A DNA stretch of 64,000 nucleotides from Raffaelea ambrosiae (Eukaryota; Ascomycota; Sordariomycetes; Ophiostomatales; Ophiostomataceae). Shown here piece after piece: positions 1 through 10,857 of this stretch (its first letter is position 1; every line of letters begins with the position of its first letter). A model generated the notes under the pieces. It was not told where the DNA came from and searched no databases. It saw only the letters and a program-made list of their open reading frames with translations. The stretch lies in NCBI GenBank assembly GCA_002778195.1, contig PCDI01000001.1, positions 2,058,939-2,122,938 of the forward strand. The letters are read 5' to 3'. The position numbers and the translations under genes are program-made.

Positions 1-258
1 TTACGTTTGTGCCCTAAAGACACGAAATGTTCCTCAGCGCATCTTTGTATAGGCTCCGCACGCGGACCACTGCCGGCCAAAAGCTGTACGATGAGTGAGC
101 GTTTCATATTGTATGACAGTGACATGGACTGGTAGCCCAAGTTAAAGTAAAAGAATACCAGGGGAAATGTCGTCGCAGGAGTATGGTTGTGCTGAATGTG
201 CTCGATCACTGCTGAAGCAAATATGGTCTTGCCGCACCCAGAGATTCTGTGCCATCAA
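1..258 (-). pseudogene. NACHT-type P-loop NTPase fragment, runs off the left edge
   Basis: Reading the minus strand from about position 250 down to 1 gives an open stretch starting ISGCGKTIFASAVIEHI, then a beta-strand-like segment with PLVFFYFNL and finally KRSLIVQLLA. This is the usual order of the Walker A loop and following strands in fungal STAND/NLR proteins (NACHT domain). Such proteins act in non-self recognition and heterokaryon incompatibility. The Walker A motif is incomplete: the first glycine of GxxxxGK[ST] would fall on an arginine, and the sequence upstream on this strand is broken by stops. No start codon or N-terminal effector domain is visible. I read it as the broken end of an NLR-like gene whose remainder lies outside the window. 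A functional gene with an intron just before the P-loop is possible but less likely. Confidence 0.55.
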
Positions 259-1382
259 AATGATGACGATTGTGGCTGTTCTGCGCCTCCAGGTCTATCA
301 GAATTGTCAAAGCTGCTAGAGCTCAGCCAGGTCGAGAACTCGCAGTTTTTAAGAAGCTAAACTGGAGAAGCTAGACTTGAGAAGCTAGATTGTCGTATCT
401 TTGGCTAGTCGGCTGCATAGATCGTGGTGTTTTGTTGCCAGGTGAGCTGCGGGTGCCAGACAGACACTGGGTGATTTTCTGGTGTATCCTTCTCTTTTCC
501 TCAGTGTCCTTTTTAAGTCACGCGTCATCAGTCGTTCTTCATCCCTAGCGCCATAGTGGTCTGCGTTTCCAGTATGTCACCCACTCTGCGGACCAAGTAT
601 TTTGTCGTTCGATACACAGACAGAACATTTGCTGTGTTGTCTGTGGCCAACGCGAACTCAACGATGCCTCACAGGCGTTCTAATCTGACCGAGGATTGAA
701 TAACTTCCACATCTCGCAACTGCCATACCAACTTCATAATCACATTGGCCAAGTTGTTGGGCTGTTTCTGTCTCTATATCCTCACCTATTTACGTATCTC
801 TTTTCAAGAACGGTGAGTTCCCCCGGACATTGGACAATGAGCCAAACTTCATGGGCACCAAGGCTTTACAGCGCTGAAAGGAGCGAAAGGAGTGATATTT
901 GTTATTACTAAGTGATGTCATCTCCATCCACGTCACCAGTCCCATATATGGATATTGTCGATCTCCCGTACAGTGCCGTCTCCTGTACTTCTCAATCGCA
1001 TTTGTAAGAACCAGCTGAGAGTGGCCCCGCGAATCAGGGCGCAGCAATGCTAAGCCAGCCCCCAATTCTGTGTAACTATGATTAGACAGCTCTTGTTTTG
1101 GTGTCTGGGGATGTCCTGGTCATCCACAGTTGGCTAGCTTACGTGATAGTGTGAAGAACGGGAAACCCGAGTTAAGGCACGAAATGAACACCGGGACGAA
1201 AGATTAGGCTCAAGTATGCGATGTGACTGGTATGGCAGTCGGTCGTTAAAAAACACAGTTGTTTTCGCCAGTTCCAACCCGTAAGATAACAGGGCATAGG
1301 GGTTCCTCGGGTGGAACCGAATGCAAGATTCCAAAGACAATTTAGCTGTTCTCTATGTACTATCTACTTCCGGGGGCTACGA
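259..1382. other. Intergenic, no gene supported
   Basis: Only short open frames without recognisable motifs occur here. Near 355-395 the words AAGCTAAACTGGAGAAGCTAGACTTGAGAAGCTAG form an imperfect short tandem repeat. Nothing else can be assigned. Confidence 0.5.
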
Positions 1383-2302
1383 TCAACTGTTCCATCCTCC
1401 GTCGATGGAGATGCACTGTCCTGTAATGTAACTGGATTCCGGCCCAAGCAAGAAGACAACAAGTTCGGCCACCTCTTCAGGCTGGCCCAGGCGTCCCAGC
1501 GGAACCTGGTCTGGTGTCGTAGCAGCAGCAGTCGCGCTGCCACGAGCTTCGACAGAAGCACGGAGCATGGGTGTGTCGATAAAACCCCTAGAACGGTCGG
1601 AAACGTGAGCTTCGATTAACAAACCGAGCACGCACAAGACGTAGAAAAAAAAAGGAGGAAAAGAACCCGTCAAAAGAAAACTAAGACGGTGAGATGTGCT
1701 GGTACGTACGGCGCAAAACAGTTCACACGGATTCCCTTCTTGCCAACTTCCTTGGCCGCTGCCCTAGTCAAACCGACAACACCGTGCTTAGAGCTACAGT
1801 AGGCAGCCGAGCCAACATTGCCCTGGATAGACAGGACGCTAGCAGCATTGACAATGGCCGCATTCTTGCCGACACCGTTCTCACGCATGCTGGCTAGCTC
1901 AGCGCGCAGGCAGTACATGACGCCCGTCAGGTTGACCTTGATGAGAAGGTCCCACATGTCGTCATCTTCGTCAGCCACGTTGTCCTTGTCATTTAACTTG
2001 AATATGCCGGCAATGTTGGCAGCGCCATCGAGACGACCGAGTGTCGTGACCGTCTGCTCGATCCATGCCTCCACCGACGTGCGGTCACCGACGTCGACGA
2101 CCGACGTGAAAATTTTGAAATCGTCGTGGCCAGCCTCCTCGGCAATGGCTTTGCAGCTTTCGGCCGCCTGCTGCAAGAGGTTCTCCTGCACGTCGCCAAG
2201 GGAGAGGTGTGCGCCCCGCTTAGCGAGCAGCTTTGCCGTGCACAACCCAATGCCAGATGCGGCACCAGTGATGGCAATGACGTTTCCTTTCAGGGATGAC
2301 AT
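1383..2302 (-). CDS. Short-chain dehydrogenase/reductase (classical SDR)
   Basis: Two exons, 2302-1710 and 1587-1383, joined across a 122-base intron with donor GTACGT and acceptor CTAG, give 265 residues. The protein is a classical SDR: NAD(P)-binding TGAASGIG at residues 12-19, NIAG at 96-99 (in place of NNAG), structural Asn124, and the catalytic Ser155, Tyr168 and Lys172 (YCSSK). The spliced product continues APGFIDTPM, the usual segment after the active site, and ends with the family's C-terminal GQCISIDGGW motif, so it is complete. The enzyme oxidises or reduces an alcohol/ketone in the cytosol; the substrate cannot be told. Acidic Asp37 at the end of beta-2 (SLGDV) favours NAD over NADP. 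The gene is divergent from the LrgAB-like gene, separated by about 1.4 kb. Confidence 0.9.
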
Positions 2303-3682
2303 GGTCGAGACGAGCCAGGTTGGCGATACAGTAGAAGCCTAAGTGACATGACGAAAAAGCTCCAGAACCACGTTCTCAAATGTCTTTCACGAGACATCGT
2401 GGTTTATATGGCCAACCCGGAGAATGGTTGGCAAAGATCGTACGAGATTTCACACCACCTGTGAGCCACCCAGGGTAAAGATACCCACCGTGGGCTTTCA
2501 GCTTCGAAAACAGAGAATGACGTGGGGGAAGTCGGGGAAGCGTTAGTTTGGACACTGGGGTAGGTTGGTGCTAGCCGACAGGGTTAACTCCTAGAACCAA
2601 CCGCCTGGTTGGCGATCCTGTAAAACAGTGCATCGTAGCCGGCTGGGACGAAATGGCGATTGTTTCGCATCGCCGTTGGCCAGATGAGATGAACATACGA
2701 AGCATTGTCAGGACAAGTCGCCCAAAGGCCAATCTTTCACATACCAGGAACAGGCGACGGCTTTCTCGCTGCCGAGGCCAGGGCCGCCAAAACAACCACG
2801 CAAGTTGGACAAAGGGCAGCAACTCAGAGCCAACAGAGATGGGGAGCGTTACAATGAAGTTTTTAGGTAAAAACAGCGTTGACTACGGCGAGTATTCAAA
2901 CGAGCTCGAGAGACAATGACGTCATCTCACAGGCTTCCGCGACCAGGACCCGGAAAATCAGGACAATACGATGGGCGCCGGCATACATCGCGTGCATCGA
3001 ACACGGTAGAAGGAACCATATGGCCGGAAAATGTGCATCCAGTGTCATTCTGCGCCGATTCCACGGCCTGCCGCTGCTGTGTGCTCGTGTCCCAGACAGG
3101 GCCATTGTGTCCCATATCCAGCAGCTCGCAATCTGGCCGGGTCGACCCGCAGGCCGGCCAATTATCGGACGCAAAAGTGGGGCCGATCTCGCTGGGCCCC
3201 TGGCGAGAACAGGCGGTCGACAGGTGAAAAGCACAAGCAAGACAATGACCACACCGCTGTAAATACCACTCAGCACCGACAGTTGGGCCGGGCAATCGGC
3301 ACCGTTGGCCTGAGTCACCACCAAGCCTCGCTGCTGAAAGGGGAAATACACTGCAAAGATCTCTTCACAGGTTTCTTTCTTTTTTTTTTTTCCATTTGTT
3401 TTCTTCGAGTCATAGAACCCGGGGATGCGCGATACTTAAGGAAGGAGCGACCCACGCCATGTCAATTGGCAACAGCGGCCAATACCATTGACTAATCAAC
3501 GCAGAAGGCGTCTAAAAGACACTCTCGAAAGGGCCAAAAAAAAAAAAAAGAAAACCCAGTTCTCACAGCTTCACTCGGCCTTCAAGGTCGCCCACCTCTT
3601 CCCAAAAATGTCCTGCCCTCCGCTACCAGGCCATTCCTTCACCATCCTCACGCCTCCCTCTCATCTCTCCCGGCCGCCAGCT
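2303..3682. other. Divergent intergenic region
   Basis: This 1.38 kb separates the start codons of the SDR (minus) and the LrgAB-like gene (plus) and presumably holds both promoters. Short overlapping open frames at 2879-3495 on both strands have no family motif and no codon pattern like the neighbours. T- and A-rich runs lie at 3376-3392 and 3536-3549, the latter about 130 bases before the plus-strand start. Confidence 0.5.
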
Positions 3683-5811
3683 ATGGCAGGCAAAAAGGCA
3701 TTTCCCACGGCGGTGAAGTCTGCGGCCCCTGCACAAACCGCCAATCCTGAGAACGACATGTTGCCGGTGCTGCGCGATGCAGCCTTGGCGATCAAGCTGG
3801 TGCGTGCGAGATCCTGTCCTCCCGGAAGCTACCCCTCACAAGGCCTGTGACCCCCAACGGATCGCACAGCGCACGCGACCCAAAGCCCCCCCCCTTGTCC
3901 TGCTAATTCTCCAAATCTGACATGCAAATTAGATCGTCTGGTCACATCGCAAACGCATCCTGCGCTGCTTCTTGTACGTGCCCATTGGCGTGTTCGCGAC
4001 GCTCGGCGTCTGCTATGGCGTCAACCGGCTGCTCACGATGGGCGGTGTGCACTTCCCGGCCTCGGTCGCGTGTCTGCTGCTGCTCTTTTTCGCGCTGCTG
4101 CTCTGCGACCAGGCCCTGGGCGAGCGGCGCACCAAAAAACTCGTGCATGTGATCAACGTCTCGGTAGGCTTGTTGGCTCCTGTTCCCATTCTGGTCTCGT
4201 CTCGCACACATGGCTGACGCCCATCAGGGAGGCTGGTCCCTCCGATGGCTCAACATCTTCTTCACGCCCGCCTTCGTCATGCTGCCACTCAGTCCCGCCA
4301 TTTCGGGGGTCGAGGTCGGCAAGATTATTGCTGTTTTCGGTAAGTTTGCCCAATGCGGGCATGGTTTCCACTTTTGGTTCCAGAGTTCCAGGCCCGCCAC
4401 GCCTTGCCACCCACCACCACCGCGCTAATCCGCTGGTTGTTACAGTGTTCGGCTTCCTCGCCATGATGGTCTTTGCCGCATACGTGACGCGTGCGCTGCA
4501 GCTGCTGCAACACAAGCCGCGCAAATGCCAGGACGTCCAGGGGAGTGTGACGCAGCATCCCGACAACACCGAGCTCGAGCTGTTGCGGCCGCCGCCCGAG
4601 GCCCAGAACAGCATCAACAACAACGACGACCACACCAACAGCAGCAGCAATGCCAGCTTCCAGTCCCTGAGCGAAGGCCTGCGCAACCAGGCCCACCAGC
4701 ACCGCCTGCCGCCCGCGCCGCCGCGCTCGCACGCCGCCGCCTACATTACCGTGCGTGGCCAGAACCTCGACGACCCGCTCAGCTCGTTTAGCGATGTGTC
4801 CATGCCCTACCCCCGCATCGTCGTGCCGGTGCGCCCGCCGCGGCCCCGTGCCGAGTGCTGGGCCGAGCACCTGGGCAACCACGCCGACGCCGTCTTCTTC
4901 GTGAGCATGCTCTTCCTCGTCGGGCTCCCCGTCTACTACGCCGCCCCGGACTACGCTATGCCGCTGCACCTGACCATCAACATTCTCATGTTCTTCGGCG
5001 CCATGGGCCTGCCCGCCTCGTGGCGCCAGGTGCTGCACCCGGTCATCGTCTCGGCCTTTTCCACCCTGCTGGTCATCTGGCTGCTGGGCCGCATCCGCGG
5101 CGACTCGCTGGAGACCGTGCTGGCCTCGTACCGCTCGGGCACGACGTACATTGAGGTGTGGGCCGCGGCCAGCGCCTCGCCCGCGGCTCGTGCTGCTCTG
5201 GTGCCGCCGGGCGCCGGCGACATTCTGGCCAGCGTCATGGACGTCAGCATTGTGTCCCTGGCCCTGCCCATGTACCAATACAAGCGCGAGCTTCGGCGCC
5301 ATTTCCTGGCCATTGTGGTCCCCAACATTGTGCTCTCCGTCACGTCGATGTTTGTGTACCCGATTGTGTGCTACCGCATTGGCATCAGCCCGGAGCGCAG
5401 CCTGGCCTTCACGTCGAGGAGCTTGACGCTGGCTCTTGCCACGCCCACCGTCAAGAACCTCGGCGGTGATCTCAACACAGTGGCGGCCGTGGCCATCATT
5501 TCGGGCGTGTTGGGCGTGCTCATTGGCCGCCAGATGCTGTCTTGGATGCGGATTCCAGAAGGTGAGTCTCGGGAAGCCATGGCCTTGCCCCAGTTCCATT
5601 TTACTAACAGGCAGCAGACGACTACGTCACACGCGGCGTCACCCTCGGTGCCAACGCCTCGGCCTTGGGCACAGCACTCCTTCTCCGCACCGATCCTCGC
5701 GCGGCAGCTCTGTCCAGCCTGGCTATGACCCTGTTTGGTACAGTGACTGTTGCGTTCTCTTCCATTCCGCCGATGGTCCACATCATCCGGTCTTTGGTCG
5801 GACTGTCGTAA
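3683..5811 (+). CDS. LrgA-LrgB fusion membrane protein (PLGG1/LrgB family)
   Basis: Five exons (3683-3799, 3933-4163, 4228-4339, 4446-5561, 5615-5811) give a continuous 590-residue protein. The N-terminal third resembles LrgA/CidA: several hydrophobic segments with HFPASVACLLLLFF and TPAFVMLPLSPAIS. A long hydrophilic Ser/Asn/Pro-rich linker of about 150 residues follows. The C-terminal half resembles LrgB/CidB, with TSRSLTLALATPTVKNLGG in the position of the family's conserved PKS(V/I)T-P segment, GVLGVLIGRQML, and GVTLGANASALGTALLL. In bacteria LrgA and LrgB are separate holin/antiholin-like proteins; in plants the fused protein PLGG1 moves glycolate and glycerate across the plastid envelope. 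The fungal homologue's cargo and membrane are not known to me. An upstream in-frame ATG at 3609 would add 25 residues; 3683 is preferred because the added part is Pro/Ser-rich and not conserved-looking. Confidence 0.85.
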
Positions 5812-6065
5812 AATGATAGATTCCCTTTTTTCTTTTCCTTTTTTTTTCTTATTGTGTGTTGCTTACGAAGAAATGTTGTTACACGGACGGCGTCACCGCG
5901 TCTTACACTGCGAGTAAAATTGATGTTTATAGACATGGGGAGGGCATAATAATACCATAGAATCGTGAGATAGGCGTGAATAGAATTGGATACTATGTCG
6001 TTCATTCACATGTTCTGCCACCACACGCCTGTAAGCAGCCTTGTCATCTCGAATGCGGTACACGG

Positions 6066-7879
6066 CTAAATAAATGTGAGTGAGTCTTTATGAGGATAAG
6101 CAGTAGGGGACCCGTGGGAATCCACGACCACCCAGTGGCTACGTTCATTTGCCGGAGTGCCAACGCCAGCGTCTGTCTCTTCCGTCTCTTCCTCCTTCTT
6201 TTCCTTCTTTGTGTCCTGATCGCCACCCTTGTCGTCGGGCTTCTTTGGGATTGGGTACTTGAGGATGTTCTTCAGCGCCCACCGCGTCTCCGCGCTCAGA
6301 ATCGGCGGCGTCCGTCCCGTGCCGTCCAGCTTCGGCAGCCCGGCCAGATTGTACAGATACGACAGGTACGAGTCTGTGTCGCCATTGTCCCACTCCACGT
6401 CGTGGAACTTGGAGCCGGCCGCCCGCTTGGTTTGCCGTCGCTCGTCCTCCCACCTTTTCTGCTCCTCTTCGGAGGGCAGCTCCGCCCGTCCGGACCACAG
6501 CCGGGCCAGTGCAATGGTCTGGTACTCGAAGGACCGGAACGTCAGTGTGCGCGGCACGCCCACGGCACCGAGTGTCGGAAAGTCGCGGATGAACGTGTGC
6601 TGGAACGTGTTCAAAACCCGCTCTTCGTAGTAGCTGTAGAAATGGCGGCCGTTGGCCTGGGCATTCCAGAACGGATAGGACGGCTTGTACCCGGTGGAGT
6701 ACACAATGGCGTCGATGTCGTGCGGTCCAAGCGTCGTGCCGTCGGCAAACACAATGGTGCCGTCCGGCGTGTACTCGGAGATGACCGGTTTCCAGATGAG
6801 GCCCTTGCGAGGCTCGTCGCCGTCCCAGCGACCGGGCGAACGCCGTGACTGGTACAGGGGAGTGGCGATGCGACCAGAGTTGAGCAGGATTTCTGTCACG
6901 TCGTGTCCCGAGGCGGAGTTGCCAATGACAAGCACACGCTTGTCAATGAATGTTCTCCATGTCCGGTACGCCTTGGAGTGGATTATGCGGCCGGGGAATT
7001 TCTTGATGTACTCGGGGAGGCCCGGTACAGACGGGATCTGTTGTCTCTTGTCAGCCTCCCCTGCCCACAGAATTGACGACGAAATTTTGCTTCACATACA
7101 TACGGAACAGCGTAGTGTCCGTTGCCGATGATGACTGCATCAAAGTCTTCCTGCCACCACTCGTCCACGTTACGAGCAACGTCATGCTTGCGCAACGTCA
7201 GCCGCCAGCGGCTGTACTTTCCACGAGACTCGTCTGGAATGCGAGAGACATCCTCCACGGTGGTGTTGAGAACGAGGCGCTTGTCTTGTCCGTGGAGAGA
7301 AAAGTACTCGCGGATGTAGTTCTTGGGAACCCAATGCGGTACAAAGGGACCGTAGGGAAACCGCCTGTCCGACAGGGACATGGCAATCTCGGGCACATTT
7401 GTGGTGAGATCCTCGTAAATTGGCGTCCATGTGTAGCGTTCCTGTGTTGAGTGCTTTGTCGTTGCCGGAAACGACTGTGGTGGGTCGAGGGGCGGATCAA
7501 TATCAGGTGGTAGAGCGCCCGGGACAAGATCAAACTTGGGAGGTACGGGGTCATAGATCCTGGCTCCAGTGTTAGGCTTCTAGATTCTCGTGCAGCTATG
7601 TCCTGACTTGCTACGAGTATGTACCATGTTCCACCTGGTTCTTCCCGTCTCTCAAACACTTTGATCACATCAAAATGGTTCTCCGCCGCGAGAGCTGTGA
7701 CAGCGGCTGCGCCTGTGTCTCGTTAGTGATCCTCGCCTTCCGTCTCGTGTCTCGTATTGAGAGTTGGTTCTCATACCGGACGCGCCGGCGCCAATAATGG
7801 CAACGGACTTGATCAATGGAGCCATGGCTTGCGATGGATTTCCGGGAGTGGTAGCGGCCCCATTTGATTTTTCATCCAC
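6066..7879 (-). CDS. Flavin-containing monooxygenase (FMO family)
   Basis: Four exons (7879-7777, 7712-7625, 7559-7104, 7044-6066) give 541 residues. Motifs in order are the FAD-binding GAGASG at residues 30-35, EPGGTWIYDP, the FMO identifying sequence FPGRIIHSKAY (FxGxxxHxxxY), the NADPH-binding GNSASG, and ATG-type STGYKPSYPF. Splicing was chosen because it restores GGTW-IYDP and the reading frame across all three introns (64, 65 and 59 bases). The family uses NADPH and O2 to oxygenate soft nucleophiles (N or S) or ketones; the substrate is unknown. An alternative start at Met19 (MAPLIKSVAIIG) would leave the fold intact. The C-terminal tail is acidic and lysine-rich (DTKKEKKEEETEETD), unlike the conserved core. 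Confidence 0.9.
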
Positions 7880-8498
7880 AAACGGGGGATGAGGCGACTA
7901 CACGGCCATATTTATATGAGAATCCCGTCATCCATGCGGGCTGCAGACGAGAGTGGGCGTCTTCTGCATCGGTTCCGTACATTTTGTCCAGTCAATGCGC
8001 GTTCGTGGGATGCTCATGTGCTTTTCGTCAGCTCTGTCGCATTTTCGCCATCGCCCATGGATGACGTGCTCTGCCTAACTTCTCCAGCATACACCCGTCT
8101 CCAAACTTCATGTTCATAATACAGAATTCGTTGGAGCATTGCATGATGCAAAAAAAAAAAAAAAAAAAAAAAAAATCAGCTCTTCGTATCAAGCCCTGTT
8201 CTTGTGCAGTTCACGTGGCAGTTCCCACTGCCACCATATCTACAAGGTTGCATGGCACACAGGAAGACTTCGTTGATGTCGTTATGGATTAGTCAGTATG
8301 CCGCTACATGCAATGAACATGCTAGGAGACCACCTAATGTGACTGTATCTGACAAGGCAAATTTCCGATATGCTTCGTTGAAAACGCAGGGACGGGTTTC
8401 AAGACTCGTGTAAGTTCCATGGATAACATGCTGGTCGCTCTGTTCTAATTGCTCATGGGTGAGATCCAGCGGCACAAACGTTTCCAGCACAGCCAAAG
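7880..8498. other. Intergenic with a 26-base poly(A) tract
   Basis: Holds the 5' side of the monooxygenase gene and the 3' side of the MFS pseudogene. A run of 26 A lies at 8150-8175. No coding motif is seen. Confidence 0.6.
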
Positions 8499-10048
8499 CT
8501 ATTCCGATATTGGCTCCTCTGGCGCTGGGGGAAGCCGTACGGTGACCAAAATCACCATCGTCACCAAGAACAAGAGGGCAGCAACAAGGAACGGCAGGCC
8601 CAGCCACATGCCGCCCAGAACCAGCCCCGCCACCATGATCGCTGCATGCGACGAGAGCGCAATGGCGATGGAGCCGACGATCAGGATGGCGCAGCTGGTG
8701 CGGGCGAGCCACATGTCCCGCTGCCGCGGCGTGTGCGCAGTCTACTTCCGGAACGTATACGAGGCCAAGGGGAGAAGAACAAGCAGCAGGACCAAGGTGA
8801 CGAGCGCCTTGAGAGACATCAGGTAGCCCGCCTGAGCCCAGGTCCAGCCGTATCGGTTGCGCGCAAATTGCAGGAGAATGTCCTGGGCATGCTTGCCCAA
8901 GGTAGTCGTGACCAGTGTGGTCAGCAGCAGAGTTACCTGCTTGTTGGTCCGGAAGAAGGTTGTAGAGTGCGCGAGTCTGGCAAGGGCTTTGGCCATTCGG
9001 GCCCGTAATGTGTCTGGGTGGTCATCCTGGTCAATTCGGTGGCTGTTGTCTCCGTTTGGCGAGTCTGCGGTTCTCCGAGACGCATTGAGAACGGCGGCTT
9101 CGGATTCTGTATTTTTGCTGTCCTTGTCTTCGGGCCGGGACCCGGGCAAAAAGCTCAAGAGGATGGCCACAGGCACAAACAGCCCTGTGCCAATGTAGAT
9201 GGGTAGCCATAGGTTCTTTTGCATAATTGTCGGCACTAACGAGGTGGAAATGAGCGATTCCGACAAAACCGCAGCGCTCAAATAAGAAAACACGTTGGAC
9301 CTGGGGGAAAAGAGGGGGGGTCAGCTACAAATCGAAACTCTGAATATGGTTGTAGTGTCTTCGTCGAAAGACTTGCCTGTACGTCTCCGTTGCAAATTCA
9401 GACAACATAGCGTAGAGAATGCCATTGAGTCCACGGGGCCTCCCCCCAGAAACATGGCCAACGGCGAGACCACCTAGAAGTGTCAGAGTATAACTCGAAC
9501 GACTGTACGGGCAAAGCATAACTCACAAACGCCAATTTAGACGATATTCCCTAAAGCTATTCCCAGCACTGCCAATACCAGACCAGTCTTCCGTCCGTAC
9601 CGGTCGGCCACATAGCTGTAAGGGATGGCCGTGGCAATGCCGGGCAGGAAATCCAGCGTCAACAGCCAGCCGCGCAAATAGGCCAGTTCAGCCTGGACAT
9701 CCGTGTTCTCGCCGCAGTCTCCCATCGGCTGGCCGCCGTAGGCGTTGCGACAAATGATGTCCTCTACGACTTGGTTTAGCGGGGCATCCTGAAATACGCT
9801 GGCGGCATCAAAAATACACATCGAGCCTATGGCTGCCGCAATGTGAAAGATGGGTTGTCGGCTCAGGGCAGGCGAGAGGGAGTGGGGAGCCTGGTGCGGA
9901 GTGTCCTGGCTGTCGCCATCGCGGCCATGGCCATTAGCACCGCTGGCCGTGGTCCCGTAATCGCCCGACTCCGTGTACCCCGGAGCTCTAGGGGGGTTTG
10001 CTCGCCAGCATGGCTGGAGGAGAGCGGCGTGGTGCTTCTTTCCTCCAT
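8499..10048 (-). pseudogene. Decayed MFS transporter
   Basis: Fragments of one major facilitator are spread over the minus strand. Present are an N-terminal hydrophilic region beginning MEERSTTPLSSS, TM1 (PIFHIAAAIGS), a signature loop SYVADRYGRKTG, a mid region GLNGILYAMLSEF, SNVFSYLSAAV, a central loop, and the C-terminal GLPFLVAALLFLV. Several defects are visible. The N-terminal start and TM1 are in different frames around a C6 run near 9992. A stop follows GNIV near 9537 with no splice that restores phase cleanly. An in-frame TAG at 8744-8742 interrupts TFRK*TAHTPRQRDMWLAR. Finally, the stretch normally containing TM10-TM11 is missing between MVAGLVLGG and MWLGLPF. One defect might be an intron or sequencing error, but the set argues for a pseudogene. 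Confidence 0.75.
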
Positions 10049-10857
10049 GATGGAGATTTTGAAGATGAAGGATAGTTGGGGGGGCTGGACAAATCGATTG
10101 GAACTGACAGATATTTGTATCTGTGCATTAATTACGTCCTTCCTCTTTGAGACAGCTATTGATTGGGTCAAGGCCCTGCAGCTATCATCTCTGAGCTCGT
10201 TGTGCTGGGAAAGTCTGTAGGTGGTTGGCACGGGAGACATCAAAGCTAGCGACTGGGGACATCTCTCAGCGCCATTAACTGGAGCTCTTGTGGGATTTCT
10301 AGGTACGGGTATGCATGATCGCACTGCAGTTAGAAATGTACTGCAACCAAAATTTGGTCACTTCAGCCACACCGGGCCACTGAACACATGTCATACTCGT
10401 CTGAGTGGCAATTGGGAGCTATCCGTTAACGGAAGAAGTCGTCTGTGGGAGAAACTCCCTTTCAGTGCGACCAGATCTGATGAATGGCGAGAAACGCTTG
10501 CTGTGCGTACCCCCGTAGACAAAGCAAGTCTTGAAACAGTCGGTGGGAACAAGCTTTCTTCGCGCATCTGCTTTGCCTGATTCATCGACCCTGTGCAGAT
10601 TTGGTAAGGCTGCCCGTCAAAGTGGATGGATGGTCAGTCCTTCTAGTTACAGTCCGTCGCGCTAGTTCTGAGTATCCGATGTCACCCATTCGGGGTACTT
10701 TTGTCGTGGGGTTCTTGACCACAGGGGTGCTGACACAGCGCCAATTGCTACACAGTCATGATAAACGATCGCCCGGCACGTCGAAGCTGAATCGAATCAT
10801 GTGAATAGCAACGAGGACGAAAAAGTGTTTGCATCACGAAACGACGACTTTGCCAAC
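10049..10857. other. Intergenic between divergent MFS pseudogene and HAM1-like gene
   Basis: No recognisable gene. Short open frames on both strands lack motifs. The region contains the presumptive promoter of the HAM1-like gene. Confidence 0.5.

Noticed and set aside
4325..5599. A 424-codon minus-strand open frame over the LrgAB gene
   Set aside because: Antisense to a convincing multi-exon membrane protein; no motif.
10801..10857. Start of the HAM1-like protein at 10801
   Set aside because: The codon is GTG; the first ATG in frame is at 10858 and precedes acidic sequence typical of the family start.
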